DNA of 64,000 bases from the NCBI GenBank assembly GCA_030704615.1, contig CM060732.1:71097053-71161052 (forward strand). The letters are read 5' to 3'. Source of the stretch: Takakia lepidozioides. Its lineage: Eukaryota; Streptophyta; Takakiopsida; Takakiales; Takakiaceae. Position 1 is the first letter of the stretch, and every line of letters starts with the position of its first letter. Below are positions 36,501-49,984 of the stretch, in pieces. The notes under the pieces are model-generated. The model was not told where the DNA came from. It saw only the letters and a program-made list of their open reading frames with translations, and did not search any database. A program made the translations under genes and the position numbers.

Positions 36501-39500
36501 CCTTTAGTTATAAGCAAAGTGTGTGGTGTCTTTCACACCACACTGTCTGGCAGCAGGGACTATCGTCTCAAGGGTTAGAGCCAATGTTGGTAACTGTCAA
36601 AGGGTACATCTCTTCAGATTTGGATGCATGGAACAATCGCTGCAAGTAAGTTATGTGTAGAAGAATGGGGGTGATCTGATTTTGTGTGGTGAAACCTGGG
36701 AATAGGTGCATGGACCTACAGAACTTGTGACATCATCAAGACGTCCTGTGCCGCTTATCTGGCATTTTTCAACACGACACTCTCTTCTTCCCCTTCTGAA
36801 TGAGGAAGCTACTGAAATGAACTGGTAGGTCTGTACAGATTTTCTTACCTCCAGGACAGTCATGAAGTAAGGACATGGTTGACGGTTTGAGACAGTTGAA
36901 AACGCGTAGTTTCACATATCAGGACCAGTTCCTGCGGCAGTTGCTCAATATGGACATCGACCTGGCACAGAGCATGATTTCAAGTCACAGGTCTTTGTTA
37001 TTTGTTTGCTTGGTTGTTAATAGCGAGACATCTTATTTGGATGTTTCTTGACGGCTTTCTAGTAAATCATGGTATGGGTGTTGCCCTTTTTCTAACGAGA
37101 GAAGAGTGACACATGTTTTGTAAGATACTCACTTTTTGTGTTCCTTTCATATTCTAGGAAGTGACGGACAGGATGGGAAAGCTTCAATTGGATTGCTTTA
37201 GACAACACTGGATATTTAAATATTTTCAGCTATTGTGATAACGTAGTTTTCCATAGTTGTGATTAACTTCTCTTGTTTTCTCAATGCTGAACTTGATGTC
37301 TGCTGTAGGAAATTATCACTTAAACAACGTCAACAAGAAAGAGCACCTGACCCATTTTGGGATTATTTTGGAAAAGATATATCAAAGAAAAGAAAAGGTG
37401 CTCCTCTCCGCACAAAGGTGGGATTCAAAGGTAGTGACAATCGCAGAGCACGAAGTCAGAGGAAGGGGTTGGGGGAGGCAGAAGAATACATGTCTGAAGA
37501 AGAGGCTCAGTTTCTCCGGCGCAAACAGGTGAATAGCACTCATTGTAACCTAATTGAACAGTAGAAGAGGATTGTGTTTGACTTTGAAGTCCATCTGGAG
37601 CTCACCTGTTGTTGACCTTTGTTATTACTATCTAAAATTGCAATTTATTCCTTCACTCCACTGGCAGATTGTATGATTCTGGTACACATCTGATGAAAAC
37701 TGGTGGGTAAAATGTGGATGCTTGAGCATCCCTTTTCCACATATGCATATCTAGTACTCTTTGGACACACATCTCCAGGTAGATGCTGGTCAGCACCATG
37801 TCACATCTATATATAATATTAGATAATTTTTCAACTTCTCCATCTGGTCTCTTGTATCATCCGGTGTTCCTTGACTTGTGATGAGTGCTGATGCAGTACA
37901 GGAAGAAATTGAAAAACATTCTGGGCGTAGTAGTGTTTTCGGTGACTGGATCTTTTTTACAATGTGTTCATGCTATGCAGGTGCCCAAAGTAAGAGACAC
38001 TCTGGTGCAGTTGAAGGAGCGGGACATGTTACCTGCAATTTGGTTCATTTTTAGTCGCAAAGGCTGTGATACAGCTGCTCGTTACCTTGAGGTACATGGC
38101 TTCTTTTTTGGCGAAATTGCCTCTCAAAGTTCAGAGTTTAGAGTTCAGAGTTTACTAGGCTCTCCTATGTATATTCTTCTTTTGGTGAAGTGATGAGTGA
38201 ATGTGCAAATAGTGTAGCATGCTTCACACCAAATAGACTGCATCCTTGACACAGCAGACGACAAACAGATGGTTGGATTGATGGATGTATGGACAGAGGA
38301 CTCTCCTCAGGTTGACTCGGAAATGGAGTTATTGTCAGACAAAGAGGTGGACCAAGTTCAGGAAGCAATCCAGATCTTTGCAGAGCAGAATCCAGAAGCT
38401 GTGAGGGAGGTGGGTGTGAAGTCCCTCCTTCGTGGGATTGCTGCGCATCACGCTGGTTGCTTACCAACTTGGAAGTCTTTCATTGAAGAGCTGTTCCAAA
38501 GAGGTTTGGTCAAAGTGGTGTTTTCTACAGAAACTCTTGCAGCTGGGATAAACATGCCTGCAAGGTACGCTTTGTTTTACTCTAGGATGGATGGTTGTCA
38601 GATTTCCCTCAAAGTGGATTTTTGTATATAAGTCCTTCACTTTCTTATCCTCTCTCAGTGCTCCATTTTAACCAGAAATCTGTTGTCTTCACCACACTCA
38701 GGGGAGCTATCATACTTGGAATGAGAATCTTGCTCCACTTTTCCTATTGGCAGCAAACCCACCTGTCTTGCTCCACTTTTCTTAAAGAATGTATGCGTGC
38801 CCAACAAAAGACCAGATATTGCAGCATTTAAATCTGAATGAGAGGTGACTAATGCTATGCCAGTGAGCTACAGGACTGCAGTGCTCTCTTCACTAAGCAA
38901 ACGAGGGGATGGTGGACATGCACCAGTGAGCGCGAATGCAATGCTGCAGATGGCAGGACGGGCTGGGCGGCGTGGGATTGATGATCAAGGCCATGTTGTA
39001 GTGGTACAAACACCATTTGAGGGTGCAGAGGACTTCTGCAAGCTACTCTTTGCAGGGCCTGACCCCCTAGTCTCCCAGTTCACAGCCACCTATGGAATGG
39101 TCCTCAACCTGTTGGCGGTAAGCGTACTAGCAGCACATGATACACTCTTACAGATACAGAATGTACCTCCTTTCTCTTGGACCAATGCTGGTTGGTTATG
39201 TAATTGCAGGGAGCAAGGGTAGTGAGATCCGGGGAGGATGGAGATGCCAAGGTGGGTCACAGAGGGAGGACCTTGGAAGAGGCCCGTGCTTTGATTGAGC
39301 AGAGCTTCGGCAATTATGTGGGTAGTGATGTCCTGGTAACTGCCAAGCAGCAGCTAGCCATACTACAGCAGAATGTGGAGCAGTTGCAACAGGAAAGCAC
39401 TGAAGATGGCATGTCAAACAGTCTAGAAAACCGACTCACTATAAAGGAGTTCCGAGATTTCACCTCCTTAAAGGAATGGTTGAAGGTGGGCTTTCTAATC

Positions 39501-42500
39501 GAAGAAATCTGGCCAATCATCAGTGGATTCTTAATAGAGTTAGTCTTGTTGACGAATAATCTGTGGAGGTTTCGTATGTGCTTGCCAATCGTTCTTATGT
39601 TTCAACTTGTTGCAGAAGATGTATGGTAATCTCCGAAGTGGTTACACTGCAAGACTGTTGTGTCTTGGTTTCCCTCAAGGACTCCAGATGTATGTGCTTG
39701 ATAAATGTAACTGTTTTCTGCCACAGGATGGCAGTTGTCATGGATATTTGTTGTTGGTAAACCTTCACATGAACATCACCTTAGTGACAAACCAGGATGG
39801 GGTTTTCCACTGCAAAGTCCACTCATCCAGGACACGGCTAGGAAATGACCATGTGATCCATGGACAACAATAGAAAATTCTTAATGGAAGTGGCTGACAG
39901 GAAGGAAAACGGGTCCTTATAGAGCTGCGGGAACAAGTTGAGACGTTGCGGGTGGCCATGGTGGAGCCTTTGCTTCAAGGATGTACAGATAGTCAATTCC
40001 CCTTTCTTGGTCTCTGCTTTTTGGACCAATGCAGTGGGGAGGAGCGTCTGGTGCCTGCTCTCTATGTTGGTAGTGTTCCCTGCCCAACATTTATATCGGA
40101 TGCAATTATGGTAAGTCACGTTCATTCTCTATTGCAGTCTGATTGTGAGAATATTTGCAAGCTTTTCTGTAATCACTCTTTGCATGTGGGTTGGAAGCTT
40201 ACAAGGTGCTGTGATGATAGTGACAGTGCTCAGTAGCAGTACACATTGAGGCTGGCAATTCGCTGTATATCAGCGATATTTTCCTACATGACATAAGACT
40301 GTTACAATACTTCAAAATTTGTTAATGAACTGATCTCATTCTGCACCCATATTTATTCATTGCTATCACTACAGGAATCAGAGATTGGAGCACCAGCTAG
40401 TGAAGACTTCAACAGTGAGGAGAGGGACAGCAACACTTTGGCTCCTTCAGGGTACGAGGAATGTCGCCCAAGCACTGGGGTCCAGCTCTATGTGGCATTG
40501 GGGTCCGACAACTGCTGGTACTTATTCACCGGGAAGTCAGTAAACAGGATACACCAGAATAGCTTACAGCTTCAGGCAACCTTATCTCCAGGAGAAAAGG
40601 CTGTGGGCGAAATTTTGAAGGAGAAATTACGGGTTGGTTCTCAATCATGGCAAAATCTCGGACAATCAGGGTCTGGGCCCCTCGATAGTGTTTGGTGTGC
40701 AGTGAGTTCCATGGACACATGGGATTGGGCCTGCCAAGTGCCAGAGCTTAGTGAGCTTCCTGGGGCACATGAGGTATCAACATCCTCTTCTCATAAGATG
40801 CTCTAAACTGGTGGTTGAGCATAACTGTGGTAACATGAAAGTACATGGAAATTCGAAAATGAGGTGTATGTTTTTGTGTGAATTTGGATGGTATAGTCCC
40901 TTGAACATGTATCTCCCTTCTTTGTCCCTTTCCCTCACCAAATGTAGTTGCACGCGTCTGATTGTGATTCACCCTCCTTATTCTAGTTTGATCTATCCTC
41001 TTCAGTCATTAGGTATTTAAACATTTCCTCCTCTTGAAGGACTGGAGCAAGAGATCAGATGCTGATGCTGTCAACCAGGATTCACCTCTCCTCCTCTGTT
41101 CACATATGTGCAGATGTCTCCAGAGCTGGCAAAGGTAGAGCAGATGCTGACTGAGCAACACAAGGAAGTGTCGAAGCTTAGAAAGAAGTTCAGATTGACT
41201 CATGGCTACCACGAGTATAAGCGCCTAGTTGGACTACAAAAAATGCGAGATGACAAAATATCGCGCTTGCAATTGAAGGCATCCCGTATTGCCAGCCGGA
41301 TCAACAAGATGCAGCCATCAGGGTGGACGGAGTTCTTACAGGTGTGTAACTGAGTCCTCAACTTTTTCCGTAGTACTTCACATACTAGAATTATCCGTGA
41401 AGAGGCTGTGCCCCCCCATCAAACACTGACAGCTGGTACTGTTCACATGCCGTGAGGACGCTCTCATATGGTGAAGGGGTGAAATGCAGAAAACTTGCAA
41501 TATCGTTTGTATGCTTTTTGGTGTAGTAGAATGTCAGGGTAATTGATACGGTGAAGTGTCATATTTTTATTACAAATCTTTTGTTCCATAAGAATATCAG
41601 TTACTGTTGTGCATACCTTCTTCCTGTTTGCACCCTGGAACAAAGTGATCTCCAGTTTCTGAACGAATGACTACGATTTGCAAGATCAGGTTGTGGAGGT
41701 GTTGCATGCTGCGGGGGCAATCCACACAGAGACGCACAAAGTACTGGCATTGGGTGAGGTAGCAGCGGCTGTAAGGGGTGTCAATGAGCTCTGGTTGGCC
41801 CTGGTCTTTACCAGCAGCTCCCTTCTCTCTCTCATGCCTGCACAGTTGGCAGCGGTTTGTGGCACACTCGTTTCTGAGGGCATGAAGGCTCGTGCCAAGG
41901 ACAGCCCAAGGTAATTCCGATAGCATCCTCTTCTAGTTCTGAGTACATGTGAGTGCATTCTTTTGTGGGGGACGGGAAACTTCTACCCTTATTGAAGCTA
42001 TGATATTGAACTCTTTTACAATGTTCTTGTTGACTGCAGTGATATGTATGAGGTGTCGTCGGATGTCAGCCAGTGGGTGGAGGGGATGGAAGGCTGCCGT
42101 ACATGGTTGCTGCATCTGCAAGCCAAACATGGAGTAGTGGTGAGTGAAATGTTGATTGCGTTATCATGAAGGCTCTTAATTTGCATTTGATTCAGCTAAT
42201 TGATGATGGATGGTAACTGAAGAAGGTCCACATCTCGGAGGAATATAATACTTAAAACATATAATACTAAGAATACTAAGAATACTATCTTAAAACTAAA
42301 GACATTTGGACACATGCCATTTTCTAGAAAAAGAACCCCTCGTTGTCCCTCTTTTCTGACCGTGCTTTGAGAGTCTTGCAGATGCCTGCCGAGATGGGAA
42401 CACACTTTGCTGGCTTGGTTGAAGCATGGGCATCAGGTTTGACATGGAAGGATCTCACGACTGACAGCGGCATAGACGAAGGGGATGTTGCACGCCTCTT

Positions 42501-43382
42501 GCGCCGCTCCATTGATCTCCTTTCACAGGTTCAATCTTCCACCAGAGCTTGGTCTGAAATATCTGGTTCTTTCTTCAAAACCCAGTGTTACAAGTAAGGG
42601 CCAATTTAGACTACTGTCCAAGACCAAGACCAACTCAAAATGCAATGATTCTATTGGTCGAGGGCATTTTCTTGGTCATATTGGCTTTACACTATGTACC
42701 AAGACCAAGACCAAGAAACTTAAAATGAGGTGTATCACCTTCCCAATCAATATTCCAGATTGATTCTAACAGATGGTCACGACCATTTGAGAAAATTATA
42801 CTTAATGTTCCTATACTTGGTCCAGGGTCCATGGGTTAATTTCTTGGTCCCTAGACCAACAATCTCCTGCCACAATCAATGACTTAGATGCCATGTCATT
42901 CCTAACTTTCCAAAGCCCTTACACAGACCCATTTTGGTCCCTAGGATATTGACCAATATCTGGACCAATTTGAAGAGGTTTCTTGGTCTTGGTCTGTAGT
43001 CTAAAGTGGCCCTAAGAAGCAGAATAAGGTTGCAGTCAATTTGTGCTGAGGATAGAAAAGCCAACAGGTGTTGCATACTTGGCTGCTGGTGGTTGGGGGA
43101 CCATGTAACCAAACTGATTTGGACGAGGCATTCACAATCTTTGGTTGTAGAACCTGCTGTTAGCAGTGTGAAAGGTACAGGGCCTGTGGAGGGATTATGC
43201 TTTACACACCAGTAGGTCTGCACTGGCAGGTCTGGCACTGTCTGTAAAGGATTTACTCATTTGTTCTGTTTGTTTATTCACAGATTCCACATCTACCAGG
43301 CGTTGATCTGCGGCTGGCAAAGACAGCCAGACTCGCTGCCCAAGTCATGGACCGGCCACCCATCAGCGAGCTCCTCGGATAA
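33546..43382 (+). CDS. ISE2: DExH-box ATP-dependent RNA helicase, chloroplastic (ISE2/DExH15)
   Basis: In Arabidopsis this SKI2-like helicase acts in chloroplast RNA processing and affects plasmodesmata. Eighteen exons were read, all in phase: 33546-34307, 34733-34908, 35171-35284, 35797-35905, 36369-36455, 36706-36824, 37309-37528, 37981-38091, 38311-38564, 38874-39117, 39210-39485, 39901-40110, 40375-40773, 41114-41341, 41690-41910, 42040-42139, 42382-42528, 43284-43382; about 1291 residues. Helicase motifs in order: FDKFQRMAI (Q region), APTSSGKT (I), [11 protein letters not shown] (Ia), [18 protein letters not shown] (II, DEVH), [17 protein letters not shown] (III), [12 protein letters not shown] (V), [12 protein letters not shown] (VI). 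The C-terminal part matches ISE2 ([31 protein letters not shown]) and ends [11 protein letters not shown]. The first ~60 residues are rich in Ser/Arg and poor in acids, fitting a chloroplast transit peptide. Acceptors of exons 9 and 15 have alternatives nearby. Confidence 0.95.
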
Positions 43383-44818
43383 TTTGTGCCTCTTGTCTCA
43401 TTGCAATCATTTGAAGAACCTTATCACCATTGAAGCCAATTGGTGGTGAGTTTTGCTGACAGTCCCCTCAAACCCAAGAGGTGCTGTGTTGAACACTGTG
43501 ACTGGATCTTGTTACCTGGTGATCATGGGTGTTATTATCAGCAACAGACTGAGCTGTGAGATGAACAAAAACAAGCATTTCAAATAGCTCTCTGCCTCTC
43601 TAAGGATGCTGATATCGGGCACTAGGAGGTGTGATTTGAAGTAGGAATAGTGGTAAGTGGACATTTTCCGGATTCTCTCTTTCCTGAACACATCAAAATA
43701 ATAACTGTGACTGTCAGTGTTTCAGGCAAAGAGGCGGCTGCATCAGCGTAACTAGATGGAAAGTCGACAATTTGGAAGCAGAGGCCTCATTTCTCAACAC
43801 AGTCCGAGCTTTTTCAATCTCTGACATTGATACAGTAACTGGCCCCATAGCAATGCCATAGCAATTCCTGCAGGGAAATCTGGCTGCTTAGTCCAGATTC
43901 CAGGACAAACCAATAGCATCAATGATTCATTCCAATGCATGGCATCACTTTATTCATGTATTGCCATACTACATTCACATCAATACAGCGCCTGTGAGGT
44001 GAAGCAGAGAGGCCTCGGAGCTCACTCTGGTAACAAACCATGAACAAAGAATAAATGGGTAGTTACCAGTGGACACGTGGCACTATCCCTTTCGTCACAG
44101 TCCTGCGACCTTAAAGTGTGCACACAACAATAATGCACTGAACGACGAATGTCGTCCATCCAATGACCGGATCCAGTGAACGTGGACGGCACCGGCTACA
44201 GCCAGTGCGGGTCGCTCAACTACCCACACGATCCGGTTGCCAGGTGCAGGCCCTGCAACGGTGCCGCCAGTTTCGCCGGCACCTCGCCACCCTCGCCACT
44301 GTCGCCATGACTTGCCGTCGCCACTGGACCTCCGCACGTGCAAACGCGCTAAATTTTCGTGGCTGAGTATAGCCACATTTGGCGAAACAGAGTCAGGCGC
44401 GGCCGACACGTGTGAGTTACTAGTTACTGGCTAGAAAAACGTGTCATAGGAGGGTACGGGGATTTTCTGGTACGATTTCCGCGGCGTGACATCCTCGTCA
44501 CCGTCCATTGCCGGTCGATCCCGTCGGGATTTTAAATATAGTCCAGTTTAATTTTTTGGCTTTATTATTGTCTGGCCCGGGACACACTGCTAGAAACTAG
44601 AAACACTTTACTGGAAATAAATGAAAATAATGGGATATTAGTTTCTGTCGGTAATTTGTCATCTGTTCGGTCGGGCTAGTTCGTTTGGATTCTCGCAGCA
44701 TAATTCATCCAGGGGATGGATGCTGGAAACTGGTAACCGGCTGGGTGTGACGGTAGAGCAGGTGTGAGGCCCTTATATCAAGCGCATTTCTCATTGGTCT
44801 CTCGCACTCTCTCTCTCA

Positions 44819-44859
<41 letters not shown>

Positions 44860-46836
44860 CTCTCTCGCTCGGTCGCTCGTTCTATCTTCCTCATTTTCTG
44901 TGTACCTTCGTGTGCTTTATAGTCCTGCTGATTCCAACGGTCACTTTAATGGGACTTTGTTTTATTCTTCCTGAAGTGTGGGTACATTACTTGTGTCGCT
45001 GGTCTCAGTCCTTGTCTCATCAATGCGCTCTACATTGTAGTACTGTGTTTTAATGCCTCTGTTCGTACAGTCATGGCTGTTCTCTTTGTTGGGAGGAGGA
45101 TGTTTTTGAGTGTACACACAGTGTTGGTTTTCTCTAGGCTCTGCGTGCATCCCGCACGGTTCAGTGCTGGGGGTCTCACGAGAGAACAGGATACAGAGTG
45201 AAGTTGTCTGTGATGGAGAAAGTGATGGGGAAGGTGGACGGAGTAGCAGCAGGGATGTATGGCGCTTCAGCCCTCACCGGGGCAGTTCGCACCTCTCAGT
45301 TCCGGAAATGGGTTGTAGAGTCATACACCTCTGTTGCGCCTTCGTCCAGCTGCGGTGGTGGCAGGCCTGCCATCTGACGACTCCGGAGATGTTGGCGATA
45401 GCCAAAAGTCCATGCAGCATCCAGATCATCGCATGCATTGCCCAATGTCTCTTTTACAGACACGCAATCACACTCTCTCTCTGTGTCTCTCTCTATCCAA
45501 ATTACTCCCCCGATGGGAAGTGGTTGGCTCTTCGTGTCTGGGCGCTATCGTCGACTTGGCTACCACTTGGCATGGTTGTGTGAGAAGGGGGAGCTGCATC
45601 AAGGGTGTATGCCGCTACAATCCCCACCCTGGGACCATGGTGAGCCTGAGTAATTGTTCTTGCGGGAAGGATTGTAGAGTCATACACCTCTGCTGCGCCT
45701 CCTCCTGTGAAATCTGTGCGGGTACGGGAGCAGCTCATTTCATAGAGCCTACTTGCAGGCGTTTGGTAATGCTTTTATACCGACCTCTGCTCTACTTCCT
45801 CCCTGACCTGCATTTTTCTTGCTACGTCACATTTTCAGTGTGCACATCTGTTCCCAAAACCTTGTTGGATTCTAGCTCTGGGCACCTCTCTATAGCGCAG
45901 CAGGCAGCTAGTTCCTAAGGGTTTTCCCCAGTTGCAGATGGGTGCTACAGGATTCTATGGTCGGACTTTCCTGGAAAGCTGAAGTAAAACGACTGTAATC
46001 TGATCGATCAGATCTTCTCCGTATCTTTTCTTAGTTTTTTCACTTTATAAACTGTATGGAGATATCTCGATAAGTATTGAGGCTATGTAATGACCTGCTA
46101 ACCGTGTGCAGATTACCATCACTCTAGAGATTGTGTTTTAATGTAGTCTGGATCAGTTTGGAGTGGTTCTTTATACTAGCTGGGTTTCTTCGAAAGGTGG
46201 CTGACGTGAAGTACTTCATTCTCTTGAAGAAGATAAGTCTCTGTACCATGGTATTCTAAACCAGCTAAGTATCTTCGTTGCAAGGGTGGATCTCTCGCCA
46301 TCTGATTCGCTCAGGTAGAGCTTCAAATGTTCGCAGTGTAGCTGTGATGGTGGTCTCGGTGCTTGTGTGGATCAGATCCCACCACATGGTGCAGCCCATG
46401 ATTTGAGTTGAAAGCTTTGAATCTTCTAGACGGAGAGTTTCGCAACTATCTAGACTGCACTGCAAAGTTGTTTTGATCGGCAAGAAGCCAAAACTATTTC
46501 TGGTTTTCAAACACCCCATGAAGCACGATGTGTGCTTAAGGACGTTGCACAAGTCAAAGGAGAAGATTTCAGTAAGCAACAGCTTTCACTTTTGTGTGTA
46601 CTGCTGCCGACGAAAAGTTGGTTGACACACGTTAATATAACCAACGTAACTCATAAGATTGTCGCTCTCAAATATAGTGAGCAGGACGAGAAGATAGCCG
46701 GTTAGGCACTTGCCTGCCTAACAAATACTTTTGGGGCCATTTGGCAGTTAGGCACTTTTGAGAAAAAAATTAAATTTGGCATCTTGGATGTGTAATTTTT
46801 TCAAATTAGGCAACTAAAAATAATGATCACAAAATG
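43383..46836. other. Gene-poor stretch with CT microsatellite and short internal repeat
   Basis: I find no recognisable gene. 44090-44530 is GC-rich. A probable transcription unit may start near 44770 (ttatatcaag, then a long CT tract at 44799-44868). Between 45110 and 45920 several ORFs overlap, none recognised; a 24-nt motif (attgtagagtcatacacctctg and variant) occurs at 45312 and again at 45672. 45.9-46.8 kb shows nothing clear. Confidence 0.45.
44799..44868 (+). repeat. (CT)n microsatellite
   Basis: Almost uninterrupted CT dinucleotides, with pure repeat at 44821-44856. Such tracts are common in plant 5' leaders. Confidence 0.95.
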
Positions 46837-46965
46837 AAAACACAAAAATATAGAAATACAGCCGCTATCAGAGGGTGGCTGAGTTTTCATTTGGAACGTC
46901 ATCCATAAACTCACTTTTCAATTTTCATCCATGACAGCGGCTATATTTTTTTACTTTTGTGTTTT
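46837..46965. repeat. Imperfect inverted repeat (foldback, MITE-like)
   Basis: The left arm 46837-46870 (ending atacagccgctatca) pairs with the right arm 46932-46965 (tgacagcggctatat...) around a 61-bp loop. The arms match over roughly 30 bp with small differences. Possibly the core of a small foldback element. Confidence 0.65.
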
Positions 46966-48240
46966 TTTTTTTTTTTTTTTAAGAAAGGGAATGAAACTCC
47001 AATATTTTTAATGATGGGAAAAAAAAAAAAAACCCAGAGGGTCATGAAGCATACACACCTTGCGGTGAGGGACAAACCCAAGATACCATATGAGAGAGAG
47101 AACCATCCGAGTGGATGAAAGAAGTTGGTGAGGCCCTACAGCTATCTTAGGGACTAGACTATGGCAGAGCTCAAGAGCTGCGAGCTCCAGCCAAGGAAGA
47201 AGCTCTGAGAAGGAGGAAGAATGGCGAAGGGTTTGATCCAGAATAAGAGACCAGCAACTGCAACTGTGAGGAGGAAGGAGCAACCAAGACATTTCATCCT
47301 GGAGAGAGAGAGCTCGAACTGACTGAAACGAGAAAGGAAAAAAAAAAAAAAAAAAAAGGACAATGAAGACTATGGGGTGCAAGGCAAATTACAGAGAGAT
47401 GGAAAGGATGGAGGGGGGATTACACTACAAGGGGAGCAGGTTTAGATGCCAGGGAGAGCAAGAGCGTAAGATAAGAAACATCTAGCTAAGTAAATGTAGC
47501 GCGTAGAGCAATCAAGAGGACCGCTGGTGACTTTTGGAGGCCTACTATAGGAGTTATTTGCCAAAGCTAAGTCTGGTGGAGCGCCTTCCACCAACGTGCT
47601 TCCAGTTGACCTCTCTGTCGTACTCAGGAGAGCCAGGAGAGTCAAGGCAATGGAGTTGTTGCCCTCTGCCAGTCGAAGGGCGGGCTTCTGGTCCATTCGC
47701 AGCTTGACGACGAAGAGCAGCAGCATAGGATGTCATGTCTTCCCCATGAGGTTTGGAATTTTCGGAGGAGCCCAAACTCAGCCTCTGGATCCCTTTTGAT
47801 GTCTGCAAGCAATTTAGCCCATGCCTTCCCAGCCTCAATTTGAACCTCATAGAAGATTGTAGCTAAAAGCACAGATAGGCAACCTCTCTCTCCACTAAGA
47901 GACCAATTGCACCTTACCTTCCAGATATTCCACAAGGCTATAGATCTGAAGGCTTCATAGACAGGGTATTGACAGTATATATGATGAGATTTAGCATCGT
48001 AGTTCAACAGTTGGTGAATTGCAGAGGGAGATCCAGGTTTCCAGATCTGCATCATTGATAGCAGGAGAGGCCAAGTTTTCGAGGCGATAGAGCACTGGAG
48101 GAGGCAATGTTCTATCGATTCTGCTAGGCCAAGGGTACAACATTTGCAAAGAAGTGCCTCCGAGAAGGATAACCAAGCCCCGACCTTGATCACTCTGTTC
48201 GCCAGTACTTGCCACAAGAATGTTGCGACCTTCGCAGGTC
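46961..48240 (-). mobile_element. LINE (non-LTR retrotransposon) 3' remnant with reverse-transcriptase zinc-binding domain
   Basis: On -, bases 48217-47642 read MWQVLANRVIKVGAWLSF, then CKCCTLGLAESIEHCLLQC, then SKTWPLLLSMMQIW, and ALWNIWKVRCNWSLSGE. The CxxC...H-x4-C spacing and the W-rich tail are the zf-RVT domain that follows the reverse transcriptase in plant LINEs. Reading frames change near 47650, so the copy is dead. A run of 20 T at 46961-46980 is what the poly(A) tail of a - strand LINE would look like, giving a plausible 3' end. No RT core is present upstream, so the copy is 5'-truncated. Confidence 0.7.
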
Positions 48241-48845
48241 TAACTTTCTTCCATATTAAACTCTATTTTAACTAATTCTGGACTTTTGTTTGGTCCAGAA
48301 ATAATACAAGATATATGAATAATTATAATCTATAATAGAAATAAAGAGATATATCTATAATTATTTGACTATTTGTGAATTATATAACAACGAATTATAT
48401 AATCCTCCACACATTCTACGCAAAAATACAAGTATGTATTGTGGTCTTAGATGAACATCCACTGCCAAGTTGACGTTCATTAAAAGGAATGGGAGGATGC
48501 AATGAATCAAACAATGATGAGAGCTCCGATATCCAAAATGACATACACAAACAAACATGGAACAATGGCAGAACCAAATATGAAACAATGATGGCATGTG
48601 ATGAAGAGGACAACATGGAAAACGAGTCTCTCGGGACCTGATTGATGATATGAAACATTCATATTTTATTTGAGATTATATCATTCAAGGCGATGGACCA
48701 ACAGAAAAATGAACATCAACTGTCCATCCGTTCATGGACTTAATGCCATACAAGCCATAGATTCTGAAGCCATAGAACCGTTACGGCTTATACTAACTCA
48801 TTAATAATACTGAGCCTCCTCCCAAACGGCTCGCAGTCAAGGCAT
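48241..48845. other. AT-rich spacer, no gene seen
   Basis: 48300-48420 is AT-rich with repeated ataatc/aattata motifs. No domain or splice pattern was recognised. Confidence 0.5.
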
Positions 48846-49472
48846 GTGTCCGAAGACGCCTCCTCTGTGGCTGACAAGATCATTGGGAGGAAACTAATTG
48901 TCTGTGGTAGAGCTGTTAATTGGTGGACCAATGAGATTAAACTCAAGATAGCTGAGAGACGAGTCCTCTGTAAAGAGTGCTGCAATTTGAAAACCAACAA
49001 AGAACTATGGGCTAGGTACTACCAGGTCCGCAAAGATATCAATCAGTTTGTAAGGTCTCAGAAGAAATTATACTGGGACAAGCTATACAGTGAAATAAAC
49101 TCAAACCACCATAGTGGTAATGACAAGAGATTTTGGTTGGCCCTTCAACGTTTGTACAAGCCGAAAAGTTGTCAGCAAGTACAAGCGCTGAAGACTACTA
49201 AGGGTGCAGTGGTGATTTCAACGGTTGACATTGTCAAAACCTTTGAAACCCACTATAGTATCTTTGGCAGAATTTCTAAGTCTAACAGAGAGGGGTCCTC
49301 TGAAGAACGGAAGGACACAGTTGGAAAAACTGTTCCTATGATTCAAGACAGCCCTGATGAACTGGAGTATATTTCGAAGGCTTACAACGCTCCCATTAGT
49401 TCTTCTGGGATTGTGGAAGCAATTGAGCATTTAAACGGATATAAAGCTGGATGTGGCGTTACATATCCATAA
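48846..49472 (+). pseudogene. LINE fragment, linker between endonuclease and reverse transcriptase
   Basis: The 208-codon frame contains VNWWTNEIKLKIAERRVLC, LWARYYQVRKDINQFVRSQK, KLYWDKLYSEINSN, KRFWLALQRLYKP and ends near IVEAIEHLNGYKAGCG. The W(W/T)xxE...K...R helix, then FxxxIxxLxxxKAxGxD-like ending just before the RT core, is the connector region of LINE ORF2 proteins. It stops where the RT core should begin (GLDG-like motif replaced by CGVTYP and a stop). Likely a broken piece. Confidence 0.6.
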
Positions 49473-49984
49473 CTGGTTCCCCTGATGTTGAACATGACTG
49501 TTTGACAACGTTCTTGCTTTAGAATATGAGGGATTGATGGACGTGCTCACTTTGAGGTCCGTAGCTGGAGACTCAGCTGTCACAAATATGTGAATAGAGT
49601 GGGGTCCACAACCATGTGGTGGCTCCCTCCAGTAGTGGGTTCACAACTTTGGGCATTGTTTTCAAAGAGGTTTTCTAAATAGAAAGACTAGCTTTTACAA
49701 ATGCAGACAAAAATGTTTGGCTATCCTTGTGTCGTGGACATAGAACATGTGGGTTCCCTTTTCCCCAGCTTGGGTGTATGGACAAAGGCAACCTGTTCCT
49801 TCTTTGAACTTTTGTTGGCCCTCTAGCCATTCTTTGGCTTCATCAGCAGCTGTGAAGATGTCCGTCATGAAAAGGGTCCAATTTACTGATTGATCGTTTT
49901 TGAATTTTATAGCATAGAAGTACTTTCATGCAATTATATGCAAGTGTGTTTTTGCTCATCAAATCATGTGTTATGCATGCTTCT

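Noticed and set aside
44799-44868. CRISPR-like or satellite array
   Set aside because: It is a plain CT microsatellite in a eukaryotic genome, with no spacers.
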